Shown: piece by piece, positions 1-7,800 of the stretch
Numbering within the stretch: the first letter of the stretch is position 1
Layout of the letters: each line of letters begins with the position of its first letter
DNA from: Planctomycetaceae bacterium
Lineage (GTDB): Bacteria > Planctomycetota > Planctomycetia > Pirellulales > UBA1268
NCBI GenBank assembly: GCA_902629495.1
Contig: CACORA010000050.1
Coordinates: forward strand, 1 to 7,987
Length of the DNA stretch: 7,987 bases
Direction: 5' to 3'
Program-made: the position numbers and the translations under genes
Notes under the pieces: generated by a model
Told to the model about the DNA's origin: nothing
The model's input: the letters and a program-made list of their open reading frames with translations, nothing else
Databases searched by the model: none

Positions 1-1172
1 CAAAGGGTGGTGATAAAAAATCAGGCCGATCCTTCGCGATTGGAAAGGCAGCGACAAAAGAGGTCACGCTCTTTACCCGGCAACTCTCCATTCTTCAGGA
101 TGCCGGTCTGCCGATCATGCGAAGCCTCAAGGTTCTTGCCGAGATGCAGAAACCCGGTGCGCTGAAGAATGCATTGCTAGATGTCACGGATGAAATTGAA
201 GGTGGTGCCACATTATCCGAGGCGATGAGTAAATCCCCTAAGGCTTTTGATCGCCTGTATTGCAACATGATTCGTGCCGGTGAAACGGCTGGTGCGTTGG
301 AAGTCATCCTTCGGAGGCTCTCTGAATTCATGGAGCGGGCACAGTCACTCAAACGAAAAGTCAAAGGTGCCATGGTCTATCCGGTCGTGGTCGTGAGTGT
401 TGCCGTTGGCATTTTGACCTTCATCATGCTGAAAATCGTTCCTCAGTTTAAGGTGATGTTTGATGACTTCGGTACGACGCTACCAGACATCACCCTGGTC
501 TTGATCAATATCTCGAACTGGGTCGCCGCGTACTGGTGGCTGATTCCAGCCATCCCGTTCGGTTTCAAGCTGTTTCTCAAAATACTCTGCAAGATTCCTT
601 ACTTCAGAATGGGGTGGGATCTCTTTACGCTGAAAGTCGTTGTGTTTGGACAGCTTGTTGAAAAAAATATCATGAGCCGGAGTGCGCGAACCCTTGGCAC
701 GCTGCTGGCCTCTGGCGTTCCGATTCTTGAAGCGCTCAATATCACCAAGGAGACCTCTGGCAACATGATGTTTGAGCGTCTCTTTGGAAAGGTCTCCGAA
801 TCGATTCGAGATGGTGAAGCCATTGCAAAGCCATTGAAGGAGTATTCAGTTCCTCCACTGAATATTGGTGCGGCCTTTTTCTGGACTGTCTTTGTGCCCG
901 GGGCCGGTGCACTGCTTTATCTGCTGAAATACAAGCAGCCTGTGGTTGATGATCTGGTGATCAACATGGTGGATGTTGGCGAAGAATCCGGTGAACTCGA
1001 CACCATGCTGTATAAGGTTGCCGACGTCTATGACGAGGAAGTGGCCGTGCTGACAGAGAGCCTGACAAGCCTCATGGAGCCACTGTTGATCGTCTTCCTC
1101 GGTGGCGCCGTAGGATTCATTGTGATTGCGCTCTTTATGCCACTGATCAAACTTATTCAAACCCTTTCGTAA
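1..1172 (+). CDS. gspF: GspF/PilC-like inner-membrane platform protein of a type II secretion / type IV pilus system (5' partial)
   Basis: The reading frame is open from base 3 (389 visible residues) and its start lies upstream, so the ATG at 117 is internal. Residues just before that ATG already match the first T2SSF domain (VTLFTRQLSILQDAGLPIM, about 60-119). The first domain continues through the conserved MIRAGETAGALEVILRRL region (about 269-328). A transmembrane segment follows (about 372-440), then a hydrophobic stretch (about 510-590). The second domain spans about 636-1080 (RTLGTLLASGVPILEALNIT; MVDVGEESGELDTMLYKVAD), and a C-terminal membrane helix lies at about 1083-1146. Members of this family sit in the inner membrane and couple the assembly ATPase to pseudopilin extraction. 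The odd feature is a hydrophobic insert at about 849-941 between the SIRDGEAIAKPLKE and VVDDLVINMVDVGEE segments, which are nearly adjacent in proteobacterial GspF. It ends 6 nt before the first pseudopilin gene. Family assignment is secure; whether the machine secretes proteins or builds a pilus cannot be told here. Confidence 0.95.
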   Translation, partial: KGGDKKSGRSFAIGKAATKEVTLFTRQLSILQDAGLPIMRSLKVLAEMQKPGALKNALLDVTDEIEGGATLSEAMSKSPKAFDRLYCNMIRAGETAGALEVILRRLSEFMERAQSLKRKVKGAMVYPVVVVSVAVGILTFIMLKIVPQFKVMFDDFGTTLPDITLVLINISNWVAAYWWLIPAIPFGFKLFLKILCKIPYFRMGWDLFTLKVVVFGQLVEKNIMSRSARTLGTLLASGVPILEALNITKETSGNMMFERLFGKVSESIRDGEAIAKPLKEYSVPPLNIGAAFFWTVFVPGAGALLYLLKYKQPVVDDLVINMVDVGEESGELDTMLYKVADVYDEEVAVLTESLTSLMEPLLIVFLGGAVGFIVIALFMPLIKLIQTLS

Positions 1173-1178
1173 AACACC

Positions 1179-1958
1179 ATGCACACTTCTGTTTCACATC
1201 GCCGTGCCTTTACCCTTGTTGAGCTCATGATTGTCGTGGGCATCATCGGCACCCTTGCTGCCATTTCCATACCTGTGGTCATGAATGCGCTTTCAAAGGC
1301 TCGGAATGCGGCCATCAAGTCAGAGGTCGACATGCTGCACATGGCGATCATGAATTATCGAAATCAGGTCGGGACTTTTCCTCCGTTGGATCCAAATCCA
1401 CAGAGTAGTCACAGTAATACGCGGTTGCACCTACAAAGAGCCTTTCCGCGTTGTCAGACCTGCAATAGCACCACTGACCCTAATGAAATAAAAACAAGTA
1501 TTGATGAAGGAGTAATGCCCAGTGCGATTAGGCCTTTCAATGCGATGCGATTCTGGTTGGGCGGATTTACAAACAACCCGCTGTCTCCATTGGATACAAC
1601 GAAGGACCGCGAACCGCTCTACAATTTCGATACATCACGGCTTGGCAAGGAAGACGGCAGTAACATTGAGACAGGGGCCATCTATTTCCCGAGCAAGCTG
1701 CCGCAGAGTCCTTTCGTCTATATTCCCAAGAACAACTACGGAACAGCCTATGCCTATCCTTCTGCTCTATTGACCTACACGGCCAATAACACAGATTTTA
1801 CTGTTCCAGCAAACAAATACCGTGCTGAAACAAATCCAGATACGGGTGAAAAGTATAACCCGGATACCTTCCAGATTCTCTGCGCTGGCCGTGATGGAGA
1901 ATGGGGAACTGAGGATGACATCTCAAATTTCTGGTCATCTACTCGAGGAGACCCATGA
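1179..1958 (+). CDS. gspG: GspG-like major pseudopilin with type IV prepilin leader
   Basis: This 259-residue protein has a short basic leader followed by the prepilin N-terminus, with predicted cleavage at A10^F11 (RRA^FTLVELMIVVGIIG). Glu15 is the conserved +5 glutamate and the hydrophobic helix covers about 11-34. The mature protein should be N-methylated and inserted in the inner membrane before polymerising into the pseudopilus shaft. The C-terminus carries the classic GspG acidic loop GRDGEWGTEDDISNF (about 237-251), a calcium site in studied GspG proteins. The middle holds HLQRAFPR, a CxxC at C92-C95, and FWLGGFTNNPLSPL, which resemble planctomycete homologues as I remember them. It is clearly longer than the roughly 140 residues of proteobacterial GspG. 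The ATG at 1179 follows the platform gene by 6 nt and has no visible Shine-Dalgarno sequence, so translation may be coupled to the upstream gene. The stop TGA at 1956-1958 is followed at once by the next gene in the same frame. Confidence 0.92.
   Translation: MHTSVSHRRAFTLVELMIVVGIIGTLAAISIPVVMNALSKARNAAIKSEVDMLHMAIMNYRNQVGTFPPLDPNPQSSHSNTRLHLQRAFPRCQTCNSTTDPNEIKTSIDEGVMPSAIRPFNAMRFWLGGFTNNPLSPLDTTKDREPLYNFDTSRLGKEDGSNIETGAIYFPSKLPQSPFVYIPKNNYGTAYAYPSALLTYTANNTDFTVPANKYRAETNPDTGEKYNPDTFQILCAGRDGEWGTEDDISNFWSSTRGDP
1945..1950 (+). promoter_or_regulatory. Ribosome binding site GAGGAG for the second GspG-like gene
   Basis: GAGGAG lies in the last codons of the preceding gene. It is 4 nt from an out-of-frame ATG (1955), 8 nt from an in-frame TTG (1959) and 11 nt from an in-frame ATG (1962). 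The identical hexamer in front of the K-like gene uses an 8-nt spacing, so the TTG cannot be excluded as the true start. Confidence 0.65.
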
Positions 1959-1961
1959 TTG

Positions 1962-2840
1962 ATGGCACCTCGATCATCAACATTCCGAAGCTCTCCAGGC
2001 GGCTACACGCTCATTGAGATTGTCGTCGTCATGGCGATTCTCTCGATTCTTGGCACCCTGACATTCTCAGCGCTGTCAGGCGCTGCGAAACTCTCAAAAA
2101 TTGAGAGCACGGAATTCATGATCAATAAACTCAATGATGCCATTCTTGACTGGTATGAAGAGTATGAAGACGAAGCCAGACCGGGTGGTCTCTGGAATCT
2201 TCGAAGGAAAATGCGTGAGGAACTCCCGGACTCGTGGGCAGAGGTGGCGACTACCCCAAGCACGCCTGTAACTCCTGCGGGCCGTGCCTATGCACGCCAT
2301 CGTGCCACCTGTACCAACACCAGCAACCTGACCAAGTATCAGAGTGCAGAGTGCCTCTATATGATCATCACACGATCAGGTCGGTTTCCTGATTTTGTCG
2401 AGAGCATTCAGCCTGGTCAGGTTGGCGATATCGATGCGGATGGCCTGTTTGAATTCTGGGATGGCTGGAAACGACCCATTGCATTTTTTCGTTGGGCGCC
2501 TGGGTTCGTCTCGATCGTTCAGGATGGATCCACAACAGGAGATCCATTTGATGTCAGCGAACCCCTCGAAGACGCCCTGGCCTCTCCCCTCTTTCCGCTG
2601 ATCTATTCACCGGGCCCAGACGAAGCAATGAATGACCCACTCTCAGGACCGGACGGCTATGGGCTTGTCACTGCAGGAACAGGCTGGCCGGACGCTGCAT
2701 TTCAGCCACAACCAGATCCAGAAGAGGATTCTCCGATTATGACGTTCAATCCTGGCAGCGGTCTTGTTGGCGCGCCCAAAACAGATAACCCAACTGCCTA
2801 TGTAGATAACATCACCAACCATGCTCTCATGGCAGAGTAA
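1962..2840 (+). CDS. Second GspG-like pseudopilin
   Basis: This 292-residue protein carries a type IV prepilin leader with predicted cleavage at G14^Y15 (GG^YTLIEIVVVMAILSILG), the +5 glutamate at E19 and a membrane helix at about 15-37. The segment GDIDADGLFEFWDGWKRPI (about 155-173) combines an EF-hand-like D-x-D-x-D-G-x-x-E loop (D156, D158, D160, E164) with the DGWxxPI signature typical of the GspG fold. A second GspG-like stretch, IYSPGPDEAMNDPLSGPDGY, follows. Cys117 and Cys131 could form a disulfide. It is probably a further shaft or adaptor pseudopilin in the same filament. The start is uncertain: a TTG at 1959 directly follows the upstream TGA, and the ATG at 1962 was chosen because TTG starts are rare. 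The frame is the same as the preceding gene, so only one stop codon separates two complete pseudopilins. No specific gene symbol is justified; GspJ is a weaker alternative given its place in the order. Confidence 0.88.
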   Translation: MAPRSSTFRSSPGGYTLIEIVVVMAILSILGTLTFSALSGAAKLSKIESTEFMINKLNDAILDWYEEYEDEARPGGLWNLRRKMREELPDSWAEVATTPSTPVTPAGRAYARHRATCTNTSNLTKYQSAECLYMIITRSGRFPDFVESIQPGQVGDIDADGLFEFWDGWKRPIAFFRWAPGFVSIVQDGSTTGDPFDVSEPLEDALASPLFPLIYSPGPDEAMNDPLSGPDGYGLVTAGTGWPDAAFQPQPDPEEDSPIMTFNPGSGLVGAPKTDNPTAYVDNITNHALMAE

Positions 2841-2846
2841 GAGGTG
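2841..2846 (+). promoter_or_regulatory. Ribosome binding site GAGGTG for the GspH-like gene
   Basis: GAGGTG immediately follows the TAA of the preceding gene and lies 5 nt before the ATG at 2852, a short but workable spacing. Together with the preceding AA it approximates AAGGAGGTG with one G missing. Confidence 0.6.
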
Positions 2847-2851
2847 CTCAC

Positions 2852-3835
2852 ATGTACCGGTCTACAACCAATACACGAAACGCCATGACGCTCGTCGAGC
2901 TGCTGGTGGTAGTAACCATCATCGGGCTCCTTGCGCTGACCGTTGGCCCAATGCTCCAGTCGAATAACGACAACCGTGTGCTGAGTAATGCCGCTGATCT
3001 GATGAGTCTCCATCTCTCGGATGCATCGTCTCAATCGATTGGTCAGAGTAAAGGCGTCGGCGTCTGGCTTGAGGGAACAAATCTGGGCCAACCGCTCTTT
3101 GCACTGGAATTTGCCCGCACGCCAAGCCCGGTTTCAGGCACTGCAACCGTCACAAGCCCAAGCCCCGTTGGTGCCCCCCCTCTCCCACGGGCAATGATTG
3201 CATTGCCGTCGAGCCCTGATCCGACCGGTGGACGTATTCAGTTTCTTGGGTCGCCCAGTGTTTTCCAGGTAGCAAGCCCAGGCATCATCCAAATGCTTGA
3301 GAACCATAACTATAATAACGATAGTTTTCCTAAGGTGGGCACGCCGATTCCCTACCAACTCACCCTCCCGCCAAGAGTGAAGAACTCTTTTCGAAGTCGT
3401 CAGCTCTCAGGTGGTGCCTGTATTGATGCTGCCTACTCATCGATTGGCCTGCATGGGACAAGTGGGCTGTATCGACCGTTGGCAGCCTTCTCAGCGGTTG
3501 CCGTGATGTTCGATGCACTCGGTCGCCCAACAACAGCATGGCTTCAGTCTGCGAACGGATCATTTGAGCGGCATGATCTCGGTCCACTGGATGTGCTCCT
3601 GCTATTAATTGGCTCGGCTGCCCAGGCGGGAAATGATGTTGTTGCCGAACCAGATGACGACAACCCAGGAGCAAACATCCAGAATCCGTATGCCGTCTGG
3701 GTCGTGCTGGATCCAAAAACAGGAGCGTCGATGACGGTTGAGAATAATGCCGCTGGGATAACCCCTGCGAATAATGCCAGTGTCAATCTCTTGACGGCCC
3801 AACAATTTGTCCGGCAAAAACTCGGGAAAGGGTAG
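2852..3835 (+). CDS. gspH: GspH/FimT-like minor pseudopilin
   Basis: This 327-residue protein has an 11-residue leader and predicted prepilin cleavage at A11^M12 (NA^MTLVELLVVVTIIGLLAL), with E16 at +5 and a membrane helix at about 12-33. The region after the helix (LSDASSQSIGQSKGVGVWLE) resembles the GspH/FimT pattern in which a helix of small and polar residues leads into a first beta strand. Later elements, VMFDALGRPTTAW and NPYAVWVVLDPKTGASMTVE, resemble the paired C-terminal strands of that fold (x-F-x-x-x-G and V-x-x-x-x-x-T-G). A proline- and serine-rich stretch (about residues 88-130) looks like a surface loop. The protein is about twice the usual GspH length of roughly 170 residues. 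Its role is inferred to be a minor subunit near the filament tip. The assignment to H rather than J rests on these weak patterns and gene order; membership in the pseudopilin superfamily is secure. Confidence 0.82.
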   Translation: MYRSTTNTRNAMTLVELLVVVTIIGLLALTVGPMLQSNNDNRVLSNAADLMSLHLSDASSQSIGQSKGVGVWLEGTNLGQPLFALEFARTPSPVSGTATVTSPSPVGAPPLPRAMIALPSSPDPTGGRIQFLGSPSVFQVASPGIIQMLENHNYNNDSFPKVGTPIPYQLTLPPRVKNSFRSRQLSGGACIDAAYSSIGLHGTSGLYRPLAAFSAVAVMFDALGRPTTAWLQSANGSFERHDLGPLDVLLLLIGSAAQAGNDVVAEPDDDNPGANIQNPYAVWVVLDPKTGASMTVENNAAGITPANNASVNLLTAQQFVRQKLGKG

Positions 3836-3860
3836 AGAAACACAGAACAGGTTTTTTGTC

Positions 3861-4820
3861 ATGCAACAATTCAACACACACCCTCGTGGCATCACGCTGA
3901 TGGAAGTGCTTATTTCCATGGGTATTCTTGCCGTCGGCCTGGCGAGCGTTGTTGCGCTAGTGCCTGCCGGTGGATCACAGGCACGACTGGCAATGATTGA
4001 TAATACCTCTATCAATGTCGGCAGTGCTGCCATGGCCGATCTTGTCAATCGTGGAGGCCTGAACCCAGCTAACTGGCTGATTAACGTTAATGGCACTGAC
4101 GTTCAGCCAACGGCTCCGTATTCTGTTGTTATCGACCCACTGGGCGTCGATAATTTTCCTGAGGGACCAAACGGTCCAAGCGATCCACGAGGCCTGGCAA
4201 AAGTCACCTTCAAGAATATTGTCAATCGTTCGAATGACGCTGAACGTGTCTTTCGGTGGAAGGATGACCTGTTATATGTCCTGCCAGATCCTGATGAAGG
4301 TGGTCCACCCACGCCACTCTATGACACCAACAGCTCCACGATCATGCACGAAGGGAACTTTAGCTGGCTTGCAACCATCCAGGATGACCCGAATGACAAT
4401 GATCCTCAGCGCTACACGGTGTCTGTTGTTACGTTTTACCGACGACTCCGATCAGAGGACCTTCCAATCAAATCTGTCCTGGATTTGCCTTTGAATCTGG
4501 GGACCACAGATAGTGGCGGGAATCCATTGACCGCGCCACTTAATGTCATCAAGGTGAATGATGTTCCGCCGGATGAAGCCGATTTCCGCTTAGCATTTCC
4601 TCGCAATTCCATCATGCTTTTCTCGAATGGGTTTAACCATGCATGGCGACGGATTGCCATGGCAACACCGGTCCTTGATGATGGTCTTCCAGTTGAGGGT
4701 GAACTTCTGCTCAGCGAGGATCTGCCATTCGTGCCAGATGAAATGTATGTCTACCCAGGGGCGATTGCATTGACTGAATTCACCATTGCCATCGAGGAGA
4801 TGTCACCATGGTCCAGTTAA
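3861..4820 (+). CDS. gspI: GspI/PilV-like minor pseudopilin
   Basis: This 319-residue protein begins with a 10-residue leader and predicted cleavage at G10^I11 (PRG^ITLMEVLISMGILAVGLA), with E15 at +5. The MEVLISMGILAVGLASV helix is typical of PilV/GspI proteins. Downstream, GNFSWLATI and YTVSVVTFYRR match motifs I recall from planctomycete proteins of this class, and NSIMLFSNGFNHAWRRIAMA resembles their C-terminal part. The protein is much larger than proteobacterial GspI (about 120 residues). The ATG at 3861 was chosen because it gives a normal leader length. An in-frame TTG at 3807 would add 18 residues, overlap the previous gene and lacks a ribosome site. The only candidate ribosome site is a weak ACAGG about 10 nt upstream. 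The 3' end overlaps the next gene by 13 nt. It probably pairs with the K-like protein in a tip complex, as I, J and K do in studied systems. Confidence 0.85.
   Translation: MQQFNTHPRGITLMEVLISMGILAVGLASVVALVPAGGSQARLAMIDNTSINVGSAAMADLVNRGGLNPANWLINVNGTDVQPTAPYSVVIDPLGVDNFPEGPNGPSDPRGLAKVTFKNIVNRSNDAERVFRWKDDLLYVLPDPDEGGPPTPLYDTNSSTIMHEGNFSWLATIQDDPNDNDPQRYTVSVVTFYRRLRSEDLPIKSVLDLPLNLGTTDSGGNPLTAPLNVIKVNDVPPDEADFRLAFPRNSIMLFSNGFNHAWRRIAMATPVLDDGLPVEGELLLSEDLPFVPDEMYVYPGAIALTEFTIAIEEMSPWSS
4794..4799 (+). promoter_or_regulatory. Ribosome binding site GAGGAG for the GspK-like gene
   Basis: GAGGAG sits inside the end of the GspI-like gene, 8 nt before the ATG at 4808. This ideal spacing fixes the start of the giant downstream gene and supports translational coupling across the 13-nt overlap. 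Confidence 0.8.
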
Positions 4821-7800
4821 GAAGAGCCTTTCGACGCAGCGAACATTCCTCTTCAAAACGGGGAGTCTTGCTTCTTGTTGTCCTGAGCATGCTGACACTG
4901 TTTCTCATGCTTGGTGCAACCTACGTGGTGGTTGCCATGCGAGCACGAAAAGTGGCCCGGGCGTTCGCCCGGAGAACCAGTTCGCAGGCGGTGTCCGGCG
5001 GCTCGTCAGATCGCCTGGTTGATCAGGCGTTTCTCATCGTTGCTCGTGGCACACTGGATACAACAATTCCCCATGTCGGCGCAGGTGACGACCTGCTCGG
5101 TGATAAATATGGCACCCGCACACTGACCGGAGAGATTACTGCAGCCCCAAGGCAATATGAGGGGAGTGACGCGTTTCTTGAGCTTTCCACAAGCAGCATC
5201 CCTGCTGCTGATATGCATACGCTTCCCGGTCGTGTACTCACCCTGACCCTTCCTGGCCTGACCGCAAGTGTGCGTATTCTTGGTACCCGCCCGGGGGTAA
5301 TCATTATTCCGGCAGGCCGCACCGCATCCGGCACCACCATTTCCTACGAACTGGTGGTGTCAGCTGTATCCAAAGCACTCAAACGGACCGGCACAGACTT
5401 CATTATCAATGGTCGGGAGTTTGATGACTCTGGCACGAATGAACCGTACGATGGCTTTGATGCGAAAAACCCACTGCTGAGTAAGGTTGTCCCGATATCG
5501 ACAGATGACAACGGTAATACCAGTATCTCCACCACCGTCACCCAGTCACCTCTGAATGGGACAGGGCCGCTCGATCCTACAACCGACCCCCTCGTCGTGG
5601 ATAACGATGGCGACGGCATTGCAGATAGTCGATTTATTTCACTCGGTCTGCCCTCATTTACCGCGTCCAATGGCATGGTCATCACGCCACGAGCCGCCAT
5701 CCATGTGATGGATCTTGATGGCCGAATCAATCTGAATGTGCATGATGCGCTCAGTGATGCTGACGCATATGATGCTGAACTAAACAATGGTAATGGTGAT
5801 ACAGCTCAGCCAGATGCTATCTCTACTTCAGGAACATATCTTTGGGGAACCGGTGCGCAGTATCTTGGCTCCCTTCCCGTTGGCCTTGCAGGCACGCCAG
5901 CCGGCATATCCGTTCGGAAAGGGTACGACTTTGAAAATGGTATGCAAACAAATCAGGGGGCCAGCCTTCAACAAACAACCATTGCGAAAACTGCCAGAGC
6001 CGCTGGTGGTATGACGAGTGCCTCCCAAACACGAACCAATGATAGGCTCCTTACCCGTCGGAACCTTCCTTCGTTGGATCGCGCGAATGGCCGCTATGGA
6101 GCAACCAACTGGAATCCAGATCTAAATGCACCGATTGATCCGACAACGTTGCCGCGGCCTGGGCTGAGGCAGAGGAACGATCCATCAACGCAGGATATGG
6201 AACAATGGGATGTCCGGCTGATAACCGACCCCAATAATGCTGGTGACTTTATTGCCAGTAGTTTTTTCCTCAATCCATCGGGAGATCCGCATCCTCTTCC
6301 ATCCCGATATGGCACGCCTCCGGATCTCAAAGGACGAATGCGGATCTGGGCAGATCCCCAGACAGGGCAGCCTGTCTATTACAAGCCCTATTGGGACCAA
6401 ATCCAACGATCAACTGCGAGCGACAATGAGGTTGTGGATGATCCCTACGAGGCCAATCTCACCCGTTCGGGATCACAGGTGGCGTCAATGGAAAATGAGG
6501 CAACCGGTGGTGAAAAAATTGATAATCCTTTCACGCCGGCTGATCTTGAAACCCTGCTCAGACTCTATGACCCTGACAGCCTTCGGCTTTCCCGTCGTCT
6601 TGAAGCCATTCTGGATGGTGCAGCATCGGATGCCCGTCTTCGCCTGACAACAGAAAGCTGGGACACAACCGCGATCGTTGGAACAGCATGGAAGGACGTT
6701 ATTGCAGACCAGTTTCAGGCCATCCTAAATACTGGCAATGCGGCCAACGACGTTCTTGCACCGGAGACAATTGCCGGGCTTCGCATGGATATGAATCGTC
6801 CGTTCAATGTATTCCCCAACTTTGATGAAGAAAACGACTCCGTGGGTACGGATAAGCGTCAGCAATTTGCCCGCCATATCTTTTCCATACTTGTCGGTGT
6901 TGCCCTCGAAAACGGCACCACGCTCGATGCAACGATCATGGAGAATCTGGCCCAATATGCCGTCAATATCGTCGACTTTCGTGACGCGGATTCCATCATG
7001 ACCCGATTTGCATTTGACCCAGACTGGCGACCAAACATCACAGCATGGAATCCATCAGACACCGTGTGGGGCTGCGAACGACCAGAGCTCCTCATCACAG
7101 AGACGTTCGCCTGGCATGACCGTCGAACCGATGACCTGCCGGTTGGTGGACATATGGAGGGAGAAAAAGACGACCCTGCCAACCCAACGCCTGCCGATGC
7201 AGCGGATGATGACTTCGATCAGGAACGCCCGCCGGTAGGTGCTTTTTTTGTAGAGCTCACTGTGCCTCCAGCATCGAAGGCCATGCAGTTTGATGGGTCG
7301 GGTGTCGTTGCTGTGCAAGACGCCAACGGCGATGACCTACGGGGCGATCCCCTTCCGATGGAATTGGTCGCAACCGAGGATACGAACAACAATAACACGC
7401 TGACTGCCGGCGAAGACACGAATTCAAATGGCCAGATTGACGCAGACCCATCTCGACTACTCACAACCACGACGATCCAGCTCGATAAGGTTGTGCCACA
7501 TGCAAATGCCAGCCAACGTTCACCGGTCTGGCGACTGGCAGCCGTCCGTGGTGATGAAGCCTTCGGTGCAGATCCAACAGGGTTTGTGACATCCAATACG
7601 GATAAAACGATCCTTGACCCAAGTCGCCCTGGTGGGCCAGACGTTGAGCGAGCCTTCTACTTCGCTGAGCCAACTCCGCAGCTGAAGGCCAGCCCTACTG
7701 GTGATCTCTCCAAAAACGACGTCAACGATCCACCTCCATCGAATGGAGTGTTCTGGCTTTCATCAGCACCTAACTCCCCCTTGTCGAGTCAGACAATTGT

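Noticed and set aside
117..119. ATG 117 as start of the platform protein
   Set aside because: The frame stays open to base 3, and the residues before this ATG already match the start of the first T2SSF domain.
2427..2465. Dockerin or true EF-hand domain in the second G-like pseudopilin
   Set aside because: There is only one loop, and it is directly joined to the DGWxxPI element, so a pseudopilin calcium loop is a better explanation than a separate dockerin or paired EF-hand.
3308..3326. Small inverted repeat AACTAT-7 nt-ATAGTT
   Set aside because: It is only a 6-bp AT-rich stem inside a coding region, with no U-tract or regulatory context; expected by chance.
3807..3860. Upstream TTG start for the GspI-like gene
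   Set aside because: It would overlap the previous gene, has no ribosome site and would give a 28-residue leader. The ATG at 3861 gives a normal 10-residue leader.
3605..4096. Longest open frame on the minus strand, 163 codons
   Set aside because: It lies antisense across the end of the H-like gene and the start of the I-like gene. It shows no recognisable domain, and the plus-strand frames there have clear prepilin signatures.
5344..5787. Minus-strand open frame of 147 codons inside the giant K-like gene
   Set aside because: It is serine-rich, low-information sequence typical of an antisense shadow. The plus frame is continuous and carries the K-like motifs.
7200..7460. Possible frameshift or stop in the giant gene near the Asp/Asn-rich loops
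   Set aside because: Reading codon by codon, the frame from 4808 stays open through this stretch to the last base, and the motifs on both sides are in the same frame.
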